This document shows, one piece after another, positions 1 through 5,616 of a DNA stretch of 6,949 nucleotides. Both the position numbers and the translations under genes were made by a program. A model generated the notes under the pieces. That model did not search any database. It saw nothing but the letters and a program-made list of their open reading frames with translations, and was not told the DNA's origin. The DNA is from Myxococcales bacterium. Its GTDB lineage: Bacteria; Myxococcota; Myxococcia; Myxococcales; Anaeromyxobacteraceae. How positions within the stretch are numbered: position 1 is the first letter of the stretch; each line of letters opens with the position of its first letter. The DNA is taken from positions 1 through 6,949 of the forward strand of contig JAJZTO010000147.1 in assembly GCA_021848865.1 (NCBI GenBank), written 5' to 3'.

Positions 1-336
1 GGGCACGGGGGTGATGACCGCCCCGGCCCGGGCGATGGCCAGGTAGAGCATCGCCAGCTCCCAGCAGTTCGGGAGCTGCACCACGACGATGTCGTCCTTG
101 CCGATCCCGGCGGCCGCCAGCGCCGAGGCGGTGCCCTCGACGGCGCGATCCAGCTCCCGGTAGGTGACCCGCTCCGGCGGCGATCCGAGCAGCGCCTCCT
201 TGTTCGGGGGATCCACCACCGCGACGTGGTCCGGCATCCGGGCCGCGTGCGCCCGGAAGTCGTCGAGCAGCGTCCGGGTGCCCCAGCAGCCTGCCGCGGT
301 GTACTCCTCGATCGCGCTCCTCGACGCCAGGATCAT
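1..336 (-). CDS. AMP-dependent acyl-CoA synthetase, N-terminal part (runs off the left edge)
   Basis: The first 112 codons of an ANL-superfamily acyl-CoA ligase, which would activate a carboxylic acid to its CoA thioester with ATP and so feed the beta-oxidation genes upstream. The visible part begins MILASRSAIEEYTAAG and contains the usual N-terminal landmarks: an LLDDFRAHAARMPDHVAVVD helix-strand (about residues 23-42), VTYRELD (about 58-64), a helix ending in AAGIGKDDIVVVQLPN, and ELAMLYLAIARAGAVITPVP at the edge. The ATP-binding P-loop and C-terminal lysine lie outside the window, so activity and substrate cannot be judged. The ATG at 336 is preceded by a strong Shine-Dalgarno sequence (GAGGGGAG). 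It starts 54 bases after the SDR stop and is probably the next gene of that operon. The N-terminus resembles ligases annotated for cyclohexanecarboxylate or medium/long-chain acids, but I cannot choose between these. Confidence 0.88.
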   Translation of the reverse strand, partial: MILASRSAIEEYTAAGCWGTRTLLDDFRAHAARMPDHVAVVDPPNKEALLGSPPERVTYRELDRAVEGTASALAAAGIGKDDIVVVQLPNCWELAMLYLAIARAGAVITPVP

Positions 337-390
337 GTCGGCTCTCCCCTCGGTTGGACGGTGGACTGCCCCGCGGCGCGCGGTGCCTGG

Positions 391-1218
391 CTAGATGCGC
401 AGCCCGCCGCCGCAGGTGACGACCTGCCCGCTCAGGTAGTTCGATTCGGGCGTGCAGAGCAGGTAGACGGCCCCCGCCGCCTCCTCGGGCGTGCCGGCGC
501 GTCCCAGCGGGATGCCCTGCTCCATCTGCTTCACCAGGTCGGCGTTCACCCCGACCTTGATCCGCCGGCCGGCGACGTCGATGGTGGAGGACTCCCCGGC
601 GGTCGCCTCGGTGAGCCGCGTCCGGATCATCCCGAAGGCTACCGCGTTCACGTTCACCTTGTAACGCCCCCACTCCTTGGCGAGCGCCAGCGTGAGCCCG
701 ACCACGCCTGCCTTCGCCGAGGAGTAGTTGGCCTGCCCCACGTTGCCGCAGGTGCCGGCCACCGAGGAGATGTTCACCACCTTGCGGAACACCTCGCGCC
801 CCGCCTCGGCCTCCTGCTTCGCCGCCTGCCGGATGAACGCGGCGGCCGCCCGGAGGATGCGGAACGGCGCGGTCATGTGGACGTCGACGATGGCCTGCCA
901 CTGCTCGTCGCTCATCTTCTGGATGACCGTGTCCCAGGTGTAGCCGGCGTTGTTCACGATGATGTCGAGGCCGCCAAAGCCCTCCACCGCCGTGCGGACG
1001 AACCGGTCGGGGAAGGCCGGATCGGTCACGCTCCCGGCGCAGGCCACCGCCGCGCCGCCGGCTTGCTTCACCGCGGCCACCGTCTCGGCGGCCGGCCCCT
1101 CGTCGAGGTCGTTCACCACGACCCTCGCCCCCTCGCCGGCCAGCTTCAGCGCGATGGCCCGCCCGATGCCACGCCCTGAACCCGAGACCAGCGCCACCTT
1201 CCCGTCGAGCCTGCCCAT
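391..1218 (-). CDS. SDR-family 3-hydroxyacyl-CoA dehydrogenase / 3-oxoacyl reductase (FabG-like)
   Basis: A complete 275-residue classical short-chain dehydrogenase. In this operon it probably oxidises a 3-hydroxyacyl-CoA to the 3-oxo form with NAD(P)+, the third step of a beta-oxidation cycle. Visible motifs are the Rossmann dinucleotide loop SGSGRGIG (residues 12-19, Ser replacing the usual first Thr), NDLDE after beta-2 (36-40), NNAG (89-92), catalytic Ser152 in NISS, and YSSAK giving Tyr165 and Lys169. The Asn usually found in helix 4 of the catalytic tetrad is His114 here (VDVHMTAPF); similar VH variants are known in SDRs such as the multifunctional beta-oxidation enzymes. The segment at about residues 203-236 (TEATAGES... 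to EQGIPLGR) is longer than in E. coli FabG and probably forms the substrate lid. The ATG at 1218 follows a strong GGAGGGGAGG site. It lies 36 bases after the MaoC-like gene. No break is visible. Confidence 0.93.
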   Translation of the reverse strand: MGRLDGKVALVSGSGRGIGRAIALKLAGEGARVVVNDLDEGPAAETVAAVKQAGGAAVACAGSVTDPAFPDRFVRTAVEGFGGLDIIVNNAGYTWDTVIQKMSDEQWQAIVDVHMTAPFRILRAAAAFIRQAAKQEAEAGREVFRKVVNISSVAGTCGNVGQANYSSAKAGVVGLTLALAKEWGRYKVNVNAVAFGMIRTRLTEATAGESSTIDVAGRRIKVGVNADLVKQMEQGIPLGRAGTPEEAAGAVYLLCTPESNYLSGQVVTCGGGLRI

Positions 1219-1254
1219 GTCGTCCTCCCCTCCTGGTGCCGCGAACCGCCTCCT

Positions 1255-1662
1255 TCAAGGCAGCGCGACCACCGCCTCGCCCGCCACCTTCACGTCGCCG
1301 CGGGCGTCGGCGGCCTCGATGCGGACCCGCACCCGCCGCTCGCCGCCCTCCTCCCGCTTCTCCACCACCCGGCCGGTGCAGGTGAGCACGTCGCCCACCC
1401 GGGTCACGGAGGTGAAGCGGACGCCGAACTCCCGGAGGGCGCCCGGCCGCGCCCAGGCGGTCACCGCCCGGCCCGCCCAGGCCATGACCAGCATCCCCTG
1501 CGCGAAGACGTCCCCCATCCCGGCGGCCCGCGCCGCCGCCGCCTCGTCGGTGTAGATCGGGTCGGTCTCCCCGATGACCTTGGCGAAGAGGCGCAGGCGC
1601 CCCTTCTCCACCTCGGCGGTGTGGCCGGGCAACGGCGCCCCGACGTGCTTCCGGTCGATCAT
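1255..1662 (-). CDS. MaoC-like hotdog protein, apparent fusion of two MaoC genes lacking the catalytic residues
   Basis: An open frame of 135 residues. Residues 1-48 (MIDRKHVGAPLPGHTAEVEK, then GRLRLFAKVIGETDPIYTDE) resemble the start of the non-catalytic MaoC N-domain type (FAS1_DH_region). From about residue 49 to the end (GDVFAQGMLVMAWAGR, FGVRFTSVTRVGD, EKREEGGERRVRVRI, KVAGEAVVALP) it resembles the C-terminal two thirds of the catalytic MaoC partner, normally the next gene in such operons. In an R-specific enoyl-CoA hydratase the active site reads roughly GDxNPxH; the equivalent here is GETDPIY (31-37), so the catalytic Asp is Glu32 and the His is Tyr37. The protein is therefore unlikely to hydrate enoyl-CoA. 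I infer a deletion of roughly 450 bp joining two neighbouring genes near 1510-1530, or an assembly error. The alternative is a genuine short non-catalytic MaoC subunit. The ATG at 1662 has a GGGAG site and lies 12 bases after the acyl-CoA dehydrogenase stop. Confidence 0.75.
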   Translation of the reverse strand: MIDRKHVGAPLPGHTAEVEKGRLRLFAKVIGETDPIYTDEAAAARAAGMGDVFAQGMLVMAWAGRAVTAWARPGALREFGVRFTSVTRVGDVLTCTGRVVEKREEGGERRVRVRIEAADARGDVKVAGEAVVALP

Positions 1663-1674
1663 CGTCCGCTCCCG

Positions 1675-2577
1675 CTACAGCCCCATGGTCCGGCCGATCA
1701 GCTCCTTCATGATCTCGTTGGTGCCGGCGTAGATGGAGGCGACCCGGGTGTCGACGAAGGCCCGGGCCACCGCGTACTCGCGCATGTACCCGTAGCCGCC
1801 GTGGAGCTGCAGGCACCGGTCCATCACCCGGTTCTGCAGGTCGGTGGTCCACCACTTCGCCATCGAGGCCTCCTCGGCCCGGAGCGCGCCGCGGTCGTGC
1901 TCGGCGATGCACCGGTCCACGAAGACCCGGCCGATCTCGATCTCGGTCCTCAGCTCGGCGAGCTGGAAGCGGGAGTGCTGGAACGAGCCGATGGCCTGGC
2001 CGAAGGCCTTGCGCTCCCGGGCGTAGCGCACCGTGGCCTCCAGCACCGCCTCGCAGGAGGCCACCGCCGCCACCGCCACGAGGTCGGCATGGATGCCGTT
2101 GGTGATGAAGGTCTTGGAGCCGTCCAGGAGGTAGTGGTCTCCGTCGGGCGTGGCGGTGGTCCGCAGGCCGGCGAGGTCGCTGCCGGCCCCCGGCTCGGTC
2201 ATCGCGATGGCGGCGATGGTCTCTCCGCTCACCATGCCCGGCAACCAGCGCCGCTTCTGCGCCTCGTCGCCGTAGGCCAGCAGGTAGGGGAGGACGATGT
2301 CGGTGCGGACCGCGAAGCCGGGGCCGGTGGCGCCGACCCGGGCCAGCTCCTCGTCGACGATGACGTTGTAGCGGAAGTCGGCGACCCCCGGTCCGCCGTA
2401 CGCCTCCGGCACCGCCATGCACAGGAGGCCGGCGCGCCCCGCCCGGGTCCAGAGCTCGCGGGGGACGAGCCCTTCCTCCTCCCACTTCCCGTGGAAGGGG
2501 ACGATCTCCTGCTTCACGAAGGCCCGCACCGCGTCGCGGAAGAGCCGGTGTTCGTCGCCGAAGAGCGTCCGCTCCAT
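1675..2577 (-). CDS. Acyl-CoA dehydrogenase with an in-frame internal deletion
   Basis: An FAD-dependent acyl-CoA dehydrogenase (alpha,beta-desaturation of an acyl-CoA) of only 300 residues; the family is usually about 380. The N-terminal helical domain (1-120) is complete, as is the FAD/substrate motif AMTEPGAGSD (125-134). The start of the beta domain (DGSKTFITNGIHADLVAV, 152-169) then joins directly to a C-domain helix (AVASCEAVLEATVRYARERKAFGQAI, about 171-196). About 80 residues are missing, namely the rest of the beta domain and its link to the C-domain. The C-terminal domain is otherwise normal: LQLHGGYGYMREY (256-268) and SIYAGTNEIM (281-290). Glu180 in VLEAT is a candidate catalytic base of the long-chain/isovaleryl type, since the medium-chain position before GT is Ala. 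Loss of half the beta domain should abolish FAD binding and folding. The ATG at 2577 has GGAGG six bases upstream and follows the thiolase stop by 12 bases. Confidence 0.85.
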   Translation of the reverse strand: MERTLFGDEHRLFRDAVRAFVKQEIVPFHGKWEEEGLVPRELWTRAGRAGLLCMAVPEAYGGPGVADFRYNVIVDEELARVGATGPGFAVRTDIVLPYLLAYGDEAQKRRWLPGMVSGETIAAIAMTEPGAGSDLAGLRTTATPDGDHYLLDGSKTFITNGIHADLVAVAAVASCEAVLEATVRYARERKAFGQAIGSFQHSRFQLAELRTEIEIGRVFVDRCIAEHDRGALRAEEASMAKWWTTDLQNRVMDRCLQLHGGYGYMREYAVARAFVDTRVASIYAGTNEIMKELIGRTMGL

Positions 2578-2589
2578 CCGCCGCCTCCG

Positions 2590-3541
2590 CTAGGCGGCGC
2601 GGCGGTAGAGCGTGACCACCGCCGCCCCGCCGAGCCCCAGGTTGTGCTGCAGCGCCGCGCGGGCGCCGGGGACCTGGCGCCGGCCCGCCTCCCCGCGCAG
2701 CTGCCAGCAGAGCTCGGCGCACTGGGCGAGCCCGCCGGGTCATCTCCGACCCCACCAGCCGGATGCAGCTGTCCCCGAAGGAGTCGGGCCTGTCGGTGGC
2801 CATCGCCATGCCGGCGATCTCGACCGCCTTCCCCTCCAGCCGGTGGCGCCGGACGAAGTCCTCGCTCGCCACCACCGCCGCCGCGGCGCCGTCCGAGGTC
2901 GGGCAGCACTGGAGCCGGGTGAGCGGGTCGTGCACCGCCGGCGACCGCTGGACCTGCTCCAGCGTGAACGCGTCCCGGAACTGGGAGTTCGGGTTCTCCA
3001 CGGAGTGGCGGTGGTTCTTCACGGCGACGCGGGCGAAGCTCTCGGGGCGGGTGCCGTAGCGCTCCATGTGCTCCCGGCCGGCGTTCCCGAAGAGCTGGGC
3101 GGCCGGAGGGCCGGCCGCCTGGCCGCGGAGCCGCGCCATCGTCTCCAGGTGGCGCTGGAGCGGGTTGCCGCGGCTCGCGTCGATGGGCAGCGCGCCCTTC
3201 TGCATCTTCTCGAATCCCAGCGCCAGCACGCACCCGGCCGCCCCGCCCTCGACGAGCTGCTTCGCCAGGAAGAGCGCGGTCGAGCCGGTCGAGCAGTTGT
3301 TGTTCACGTTGTAGATGGGGATGCCGGTGAGCCCGAGCTCGTAGACGGCCCGCTGCCCCCGCGTCGAGTCGCCCGTCACGTAGCCGACGGCGGCCTGCTC
3401 CACCTCGCCGAAGGGGATCCCGGCGTCCTGCAGCGCCCGGGTCCCGGCCTCCCGGGCCATGTCGGGGTAATCCCAGTCCCGGGAGAAGGGCTTCTCGAAC
3501 CGCGTCATGCCCACCCCGACGACGAACACCCTGCGTCCCAT
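2590..3541 (-). pseudogene. SCP2-type thiolase (lipid-transfer-protein family acetyl-CoA acetyltransferase), disrupted
   Basis: Reading three frames together gives a recognisable SCP2-type thiolase, which would cleave a 3-oxoacyl-CoA with CoA. The ATG at 3541 follows GGGAGG and begins MGRRVFVVGVGMTRFEKPFS. The frame is lost at about 3357-3360, where a G appears to be missing in STRG(Q)R. Eighteen codons (QRAVYELGLTGIPIYNVN, 3356-3303) read in the next frame. One extra A at 3302 restores the first frame at NNCSTGSTALF, which carries the nucleophilic Cys (3293-3295). The protein continues normally to SCIRLVGSEMTRR (about 2731). There it changes frame and jumps to GLAQCAELCWQLRG, then ends TLYRRAA at TAG 2590. 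About 75-80 residues are absent, including the family's HDxF and GGxxxxGHPxGATG regions with the second catalytic residues. Unshifted reading stops at TGA 3305. As written the gene cannot make an active enzyme; a consensus or assembly error is a real alternative. Confidence 0.85.
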
Positions 3542-3612
3542 CGCGATCCTCCCGGCGCCGCCGCTCGCGGGCCCTCCCCGCCGCGCGGCCGAGGAGACCA
3601 CCCCGTCAGGTC

Positions 3613-3638
3613 ACAAACAAGCACTCCTGCTTGTTTGT
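3613..3638. promoter_or_regulatory. 26-bp palindromic operator upstream of the thiolase operon (probable TetR site 1)
   Basis: A perfect 11-bp inverted repeat, ACAAACAAGCA and TGCTTGTTTGT, separated by four bases (CTCC). It is an AT-rich island in very GC-rich sequence, between the stop of the TetR gene and the thiolase start 72 bases further on. The same 11-4-11 layout with a closely related sequence recurs at 5591-5616. TetR proteins commonly bind palindromes near their own gene, so I infer that this site controls the thiolase-to-ligase operon. I saw no convincing -35/-10 pair beside it. No T-tract follows on either strand, which argues against a terminator. Confidence 0.75.
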
Positions 3639-4312
3639 CAGTCTCGCGCCGCCAGGGCGGCGGCCATGAGCCGCTTCCAGAGCTCCAGCGCGGCGCGGCG
3701 CCTCCGCTCCCGCGGATCCAGTATCGACTCCAGCGCCATGCCGCGCATCAGGTAGAGGGTGAGCCGGCGGAGCTCGCCGAAGCGGGGGTGGTTCGCCGCC
3801 TCCCCGAAGGCCTCCTCGATGAAGGCGGCGATGGAGCGGCCGGTCTCCCGCTCGGTGGAGAGCAGGGTGGAGTGAAGCTCGCGATCGGTCCGCGCCGCCA
3901 CCCAGAGCTCCACCGCCGCCTCGAAGAGCGGCCCGGAGAACGAGGACCAGAGCAGGTCGATGACCGCCGAGATCCGGTCGCCCCCCTCCGGCAGCTCCGC
4001 GCGCACCTGGCGGAAGTGGGCGATCCACCTCTCGGCGAGGTGGCGCACCGCGTGGGCCACCAGCTCGGCCTTGGTGGGGAAGTGGTGGAGCTGCGCGCCG
4101 CGGGAGACGCCGGCCCGCTCCGCGACCTCGGTCGTCGTGGTCCCGGCGTACCCCCGCTGCAGCAGGCTGGCGACGGCCGCGTCCATCAGCTTGGCGCGGG
4201 TCCCGGCGCTCCGCTCCGCCTGCGTCCGCCGCCGCCGCGCCGCCGGGCGCGCCCTCGCCCTGGCCCTGGCAGGCGCGCCGGCCCGCGGCGCCGCCCGGGC
4301 GCGGCTACCCAA
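3638..4312 (-). CDS. TetR-family transcriptional repressor, probable local regulator of the acyl-CoA genes
   Basis: A 224-residue TetR/AcrR-type regulator. After a basic Arg/Ala/Pro-rich tail (1-30) comes the DNA-binding domain: TRAKLMDAAVASLLQRGYAG (38-57), then the helix-turn-helix TTTTEVAERAGVSRGAQLHH with FPTKAELVAHAV (58-89). The rest is an all-helical ligand and dimerisation domain (about 90-224), which in this family often binds an acyl-CoA. The start is TTG at 4312, overlapping the end of the acyl-CoA dehydrogenase by eight bases and preceded by GAGGAGAAGG. No ATG or GTG occurs in frame before Met43, which lies too far into the DNA-binding domain, so TTG is the likely start and the two genes are probably translationally coupled. 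Related palindromes lie directly after its stop (3613-3638) and at the promoter of its own transcript (5591-5616), suggesting autoregulation and control of the catabolic operon. Ligand unknown. Confidence 0.9.
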   Translation of the reverse strand: MGSRARAAPRAGAPARARARARPAARRRRTQAERSAGTRAKLMDAAVASLLQRGYAGTTTTEVAERAGVSRGAQLHHFPTKAELVAHAVRHLAERWIAHFRQVRAELPEGGDRISAVIDLLWSSFSGPLFEAAVELWVAARTDRELHSTLLSTERETGRSIAAFIEEAFGEAANHPRFGELRRLTLYLMRGMALESILDPRERRRRAALELWKRLMAAALAARD

Positions 4313-5549
4313 GGTCCTTCTCCTCGAGGCGGTCGGCGGCGTTGGCGTCCTCCTCGTGGGGGCGGAGCCGGGCCGCGGCCCGCGCCGTCTGGAAGTCCCG
4401 GTACCACTCGCTGGCGGTGATCATCGCCATCACCTCGTTGGTCCCGGTCCAGATCGAGGCCAGCCGCAGGTCGCGGACGATGCGCTCCACCGGGAAGACG
4501 TCGGTGTAGCCGATGCCGCCCATCACCTGCATGGCGTGGTGGGCCACCTGCTGGCAGGACTCGGTGACGAACTTCTTGGTCTCCGAGACCATCCGCCGGA
4601 TGGTGGCGCGGTCGGCGCCGCGGTCCACCGCCCGGGCGGTCGCGTCCACCAGCGCGCGGGAGGCGTCGAGCAGCGTCGCCGCCTGGGCCACCTGGAAGCT
4701 CACCCCCTGGAACTGGTGGATGGGCTGGCCGAAGGCCTTGCGCTTCAGGGTGTAGCCGGTGGCGATCTCCAGCGCCGGCCGGGCCGCGCCGACGGTCATG
4801 GCGGCGGTGCCGAGCCGCTCCGGGACCATCATGGTGTCGAAGACCGCGGCCCCGCCGTGCAGCCGGCCGACCACGTTCTCCTTCGGGACCACCACGTCCC
4901 GGAACACCATCCGGGCGGCGCCGCCGCCCCGGCAGCCCATCAGTCCGTACAGGTACGTCACCTCCACGCCCGGCCCCTTGTCCACGATCAGGCAGCTGAT
5001 GCCCTGGTGCGGCTTCGCCTTCGGGTCGGTGCGGGCGTAGACCAGGAAGTAGTCGGCCGCCTCGGCGCCGACGATGAACCGCTTCTGGCCGTTCACCACG
5101 AAGTGGTCGCCCCGGTCCTCGGCCACGGTGGTGGTGCCGAAGAAGTCCGAGCCGCCCCGCGGCTCGGTGAGGCACTCGGCGGCGAAGATCTCGCCGCGCA
5201 GCAGCGGCTTCACGTACTTCTCGCGCTGGGCGTCGGTGCCGTGGAGCATCAGCGCGTCGCAGACCAGCTCGGCGCCGATCCCGAAGACGCAGGCGAAGAT
5301 GTAGCCCAGCGTCCCCACCTCCTCCATCACCATGCAGGTGGTGACCCAGTCCATGTCGCGCCCGCCCCAGCGCCGCGGGTAGCGCACGCCCATCAGGCCG
5401 CGCCGGCCCGCCTCCCGGAGGAACTCGGTGGGGAAGCGGATCTTCTCCTGGTCCATGTCGAGGATCATCTGGCGCGGGACCCAGCGCACCAGCTCCCGCA
5501 CCTCCTCGCGCAGGGCGCGTTGCTCCGGGGTCAGCAGGAAGTCGAACAT
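4305..5549 (-). CDS. Acyl-CoA dehydrogenase, full length
   Basis: A complete 414-residue acyl-CoA dehydrogenase that would oxidise an acyl-CoA to the trans-2-enoyl-CoA, passing electrons through FAD to an electron-transfer flavoprotein. Domains in order: N-terminal helices (1-120, MFDFLLTPEQRALREEV), beta domain with AECLTEPRGGSD (124-135) and FVVNGQKRFIVGAEAADYFLVYARTD (150-175), then C-terminal helices with YTLKRKAFGQPI (266-277), MQVMGGIGYTDVFPVERIVRD (340-360) and SIWTGTNEVM (365-374). The medium-chain catalytic Glu position just before GT is Thr369, so Glu261 in ALEIATGY is the likely base, as in long-chain/isovaleryl types. Substrate is not deducible. The tail after about residue 385 is charged and Ala-rich. 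The ATG at 5549 has GGAGG four to five bases upstream. It is the first gene behind the promoter and palindrome at 5573-5616 and is overlapped at its end by the TetR gene. It is intact, unlike the second dehydrogenase at 1675-2577. Confidence 0.95.
   Translation of the reverse strand: MFDFLLTPEQRALREEVRELVRWVPRQMILDMDQEKIRFPTEFLREAGRRGLMGVRYPRRWGGRDMDWVTTCMVMEEVGTLGYIFACVFGIGAELVCDALMLHGTDAQREKYVKPLLRGEIFAAECLTEPRGGSDFFGTTTVAEDRGDHFVVNGQKRFIVGAEAADYFLVYARTDPKAKPHQGISCLIVDKGPGVEVTYLYGLMGCRGGGAARMVFRDVVVPKENVVGRLHGGAAVFDTMMVPERLGTAAMTVGAARPALEIATGYTLKRKAFGQPIHQFQGVSFQVAQAATLLDASRALVDATARAVDRGADRATIRRMVSETKKFVTESCQQVAHHAMQVMGGIGYTDVFPVERIVRDLRLASIWTGTNEVMAMITASEWYRDFQTARAAARLRPHEEDANAADRLEEKDLG
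4308..4325 (-). promoter_or_regulatory. Ribosome binding site and TTG start of the TetR gene inside the end of the acyl-CoA dehydrogenase gene
   Basis: On the minus strand GAGGAGAAGGACC is followed by TTG (4312-4310) and, eight bases later, the TAG stop of the acyl-CoA dehydrogenase (4307-4305). The purine-rich stretch doubles as the codons for the final EEKDLG of the upstream protein. This supports the TTG as the true start and suggests coupled translation. Confidence 0.65.
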
Positions 5550-5572
5550 GGGGCCTCCGACGTCGCGTCGCG

Positions 5573-5602
5573 ACTCTAGGGGCAGCGGCCAGAAACAGTC
5601 AA
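5573..5602 (-). promoter_or_regulatory. Sigma70-like promoter for the acyl-CoA dehydrogenase-TetR transcript
   Basis: On the minus strand TTGACT (5602-5597; five of six to consensus) is followed after 18 bases by TAGAGT (5578-5573; four of six). The -10 lies about 24 bases before the ATG at 5549. The -35 box sits inside the palindrome at 5591-5616, so a bound repressor would block RNA polymerase. This is pattern matching only; no transcript start is known. Confidence 0.55.
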
Positions 5603-5616
5603 GGCTGCCTGTTTCT
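5591..5616. promoter_or_regulatory. 26-bp palindromic operator overlapping the -35 box (probable TetR site 2)
   Basis: An imperfect inverted repeat with 11-bp arms, AGAAACAGTCA and TGCCTGTTTCT (one mismatch), around four bases (AGGC). It shares length, spacing and most arm positions with the site at 3613-3638; shared arms read roughly A-AAACA--CA and TGC-TGTTT-T. It covers the -35 box of the promoter at 5573-5602 and also the last codons and stop of the upstream glycosylase gene. I infer that it is a binding site of the TetR protein at 3638-4312, giving autoregulation. Confidence 0.7.

Noticed and set aside
2514..3233. Minus-strand 239-codon open frame across the thiolase region
   Set aside because: It is out of frame with the recognisable thiolase sequence, is Arg/Pro/Gly-rich and resembles no family; it is a shadow frame.
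3613..3638. Reading the palindrome after the TetR gene as an intrinsic terminator
   Set aside because: No T-tract follows on either strand, the stem is AT-rich, and a related palindrome sits on a promoter at 5591-5616, so an operator fits better.
226..5579. Long plus-strand open frames (for example 226-1179, 1621-2922, 2612-4420, 3960-5579)
   Set aside because: They lie opposite well-supported minus-strand genes, are rich in Arg, Pro, Ala, Gly and His and show no domain. Long spurious frames are expected at this GC content.
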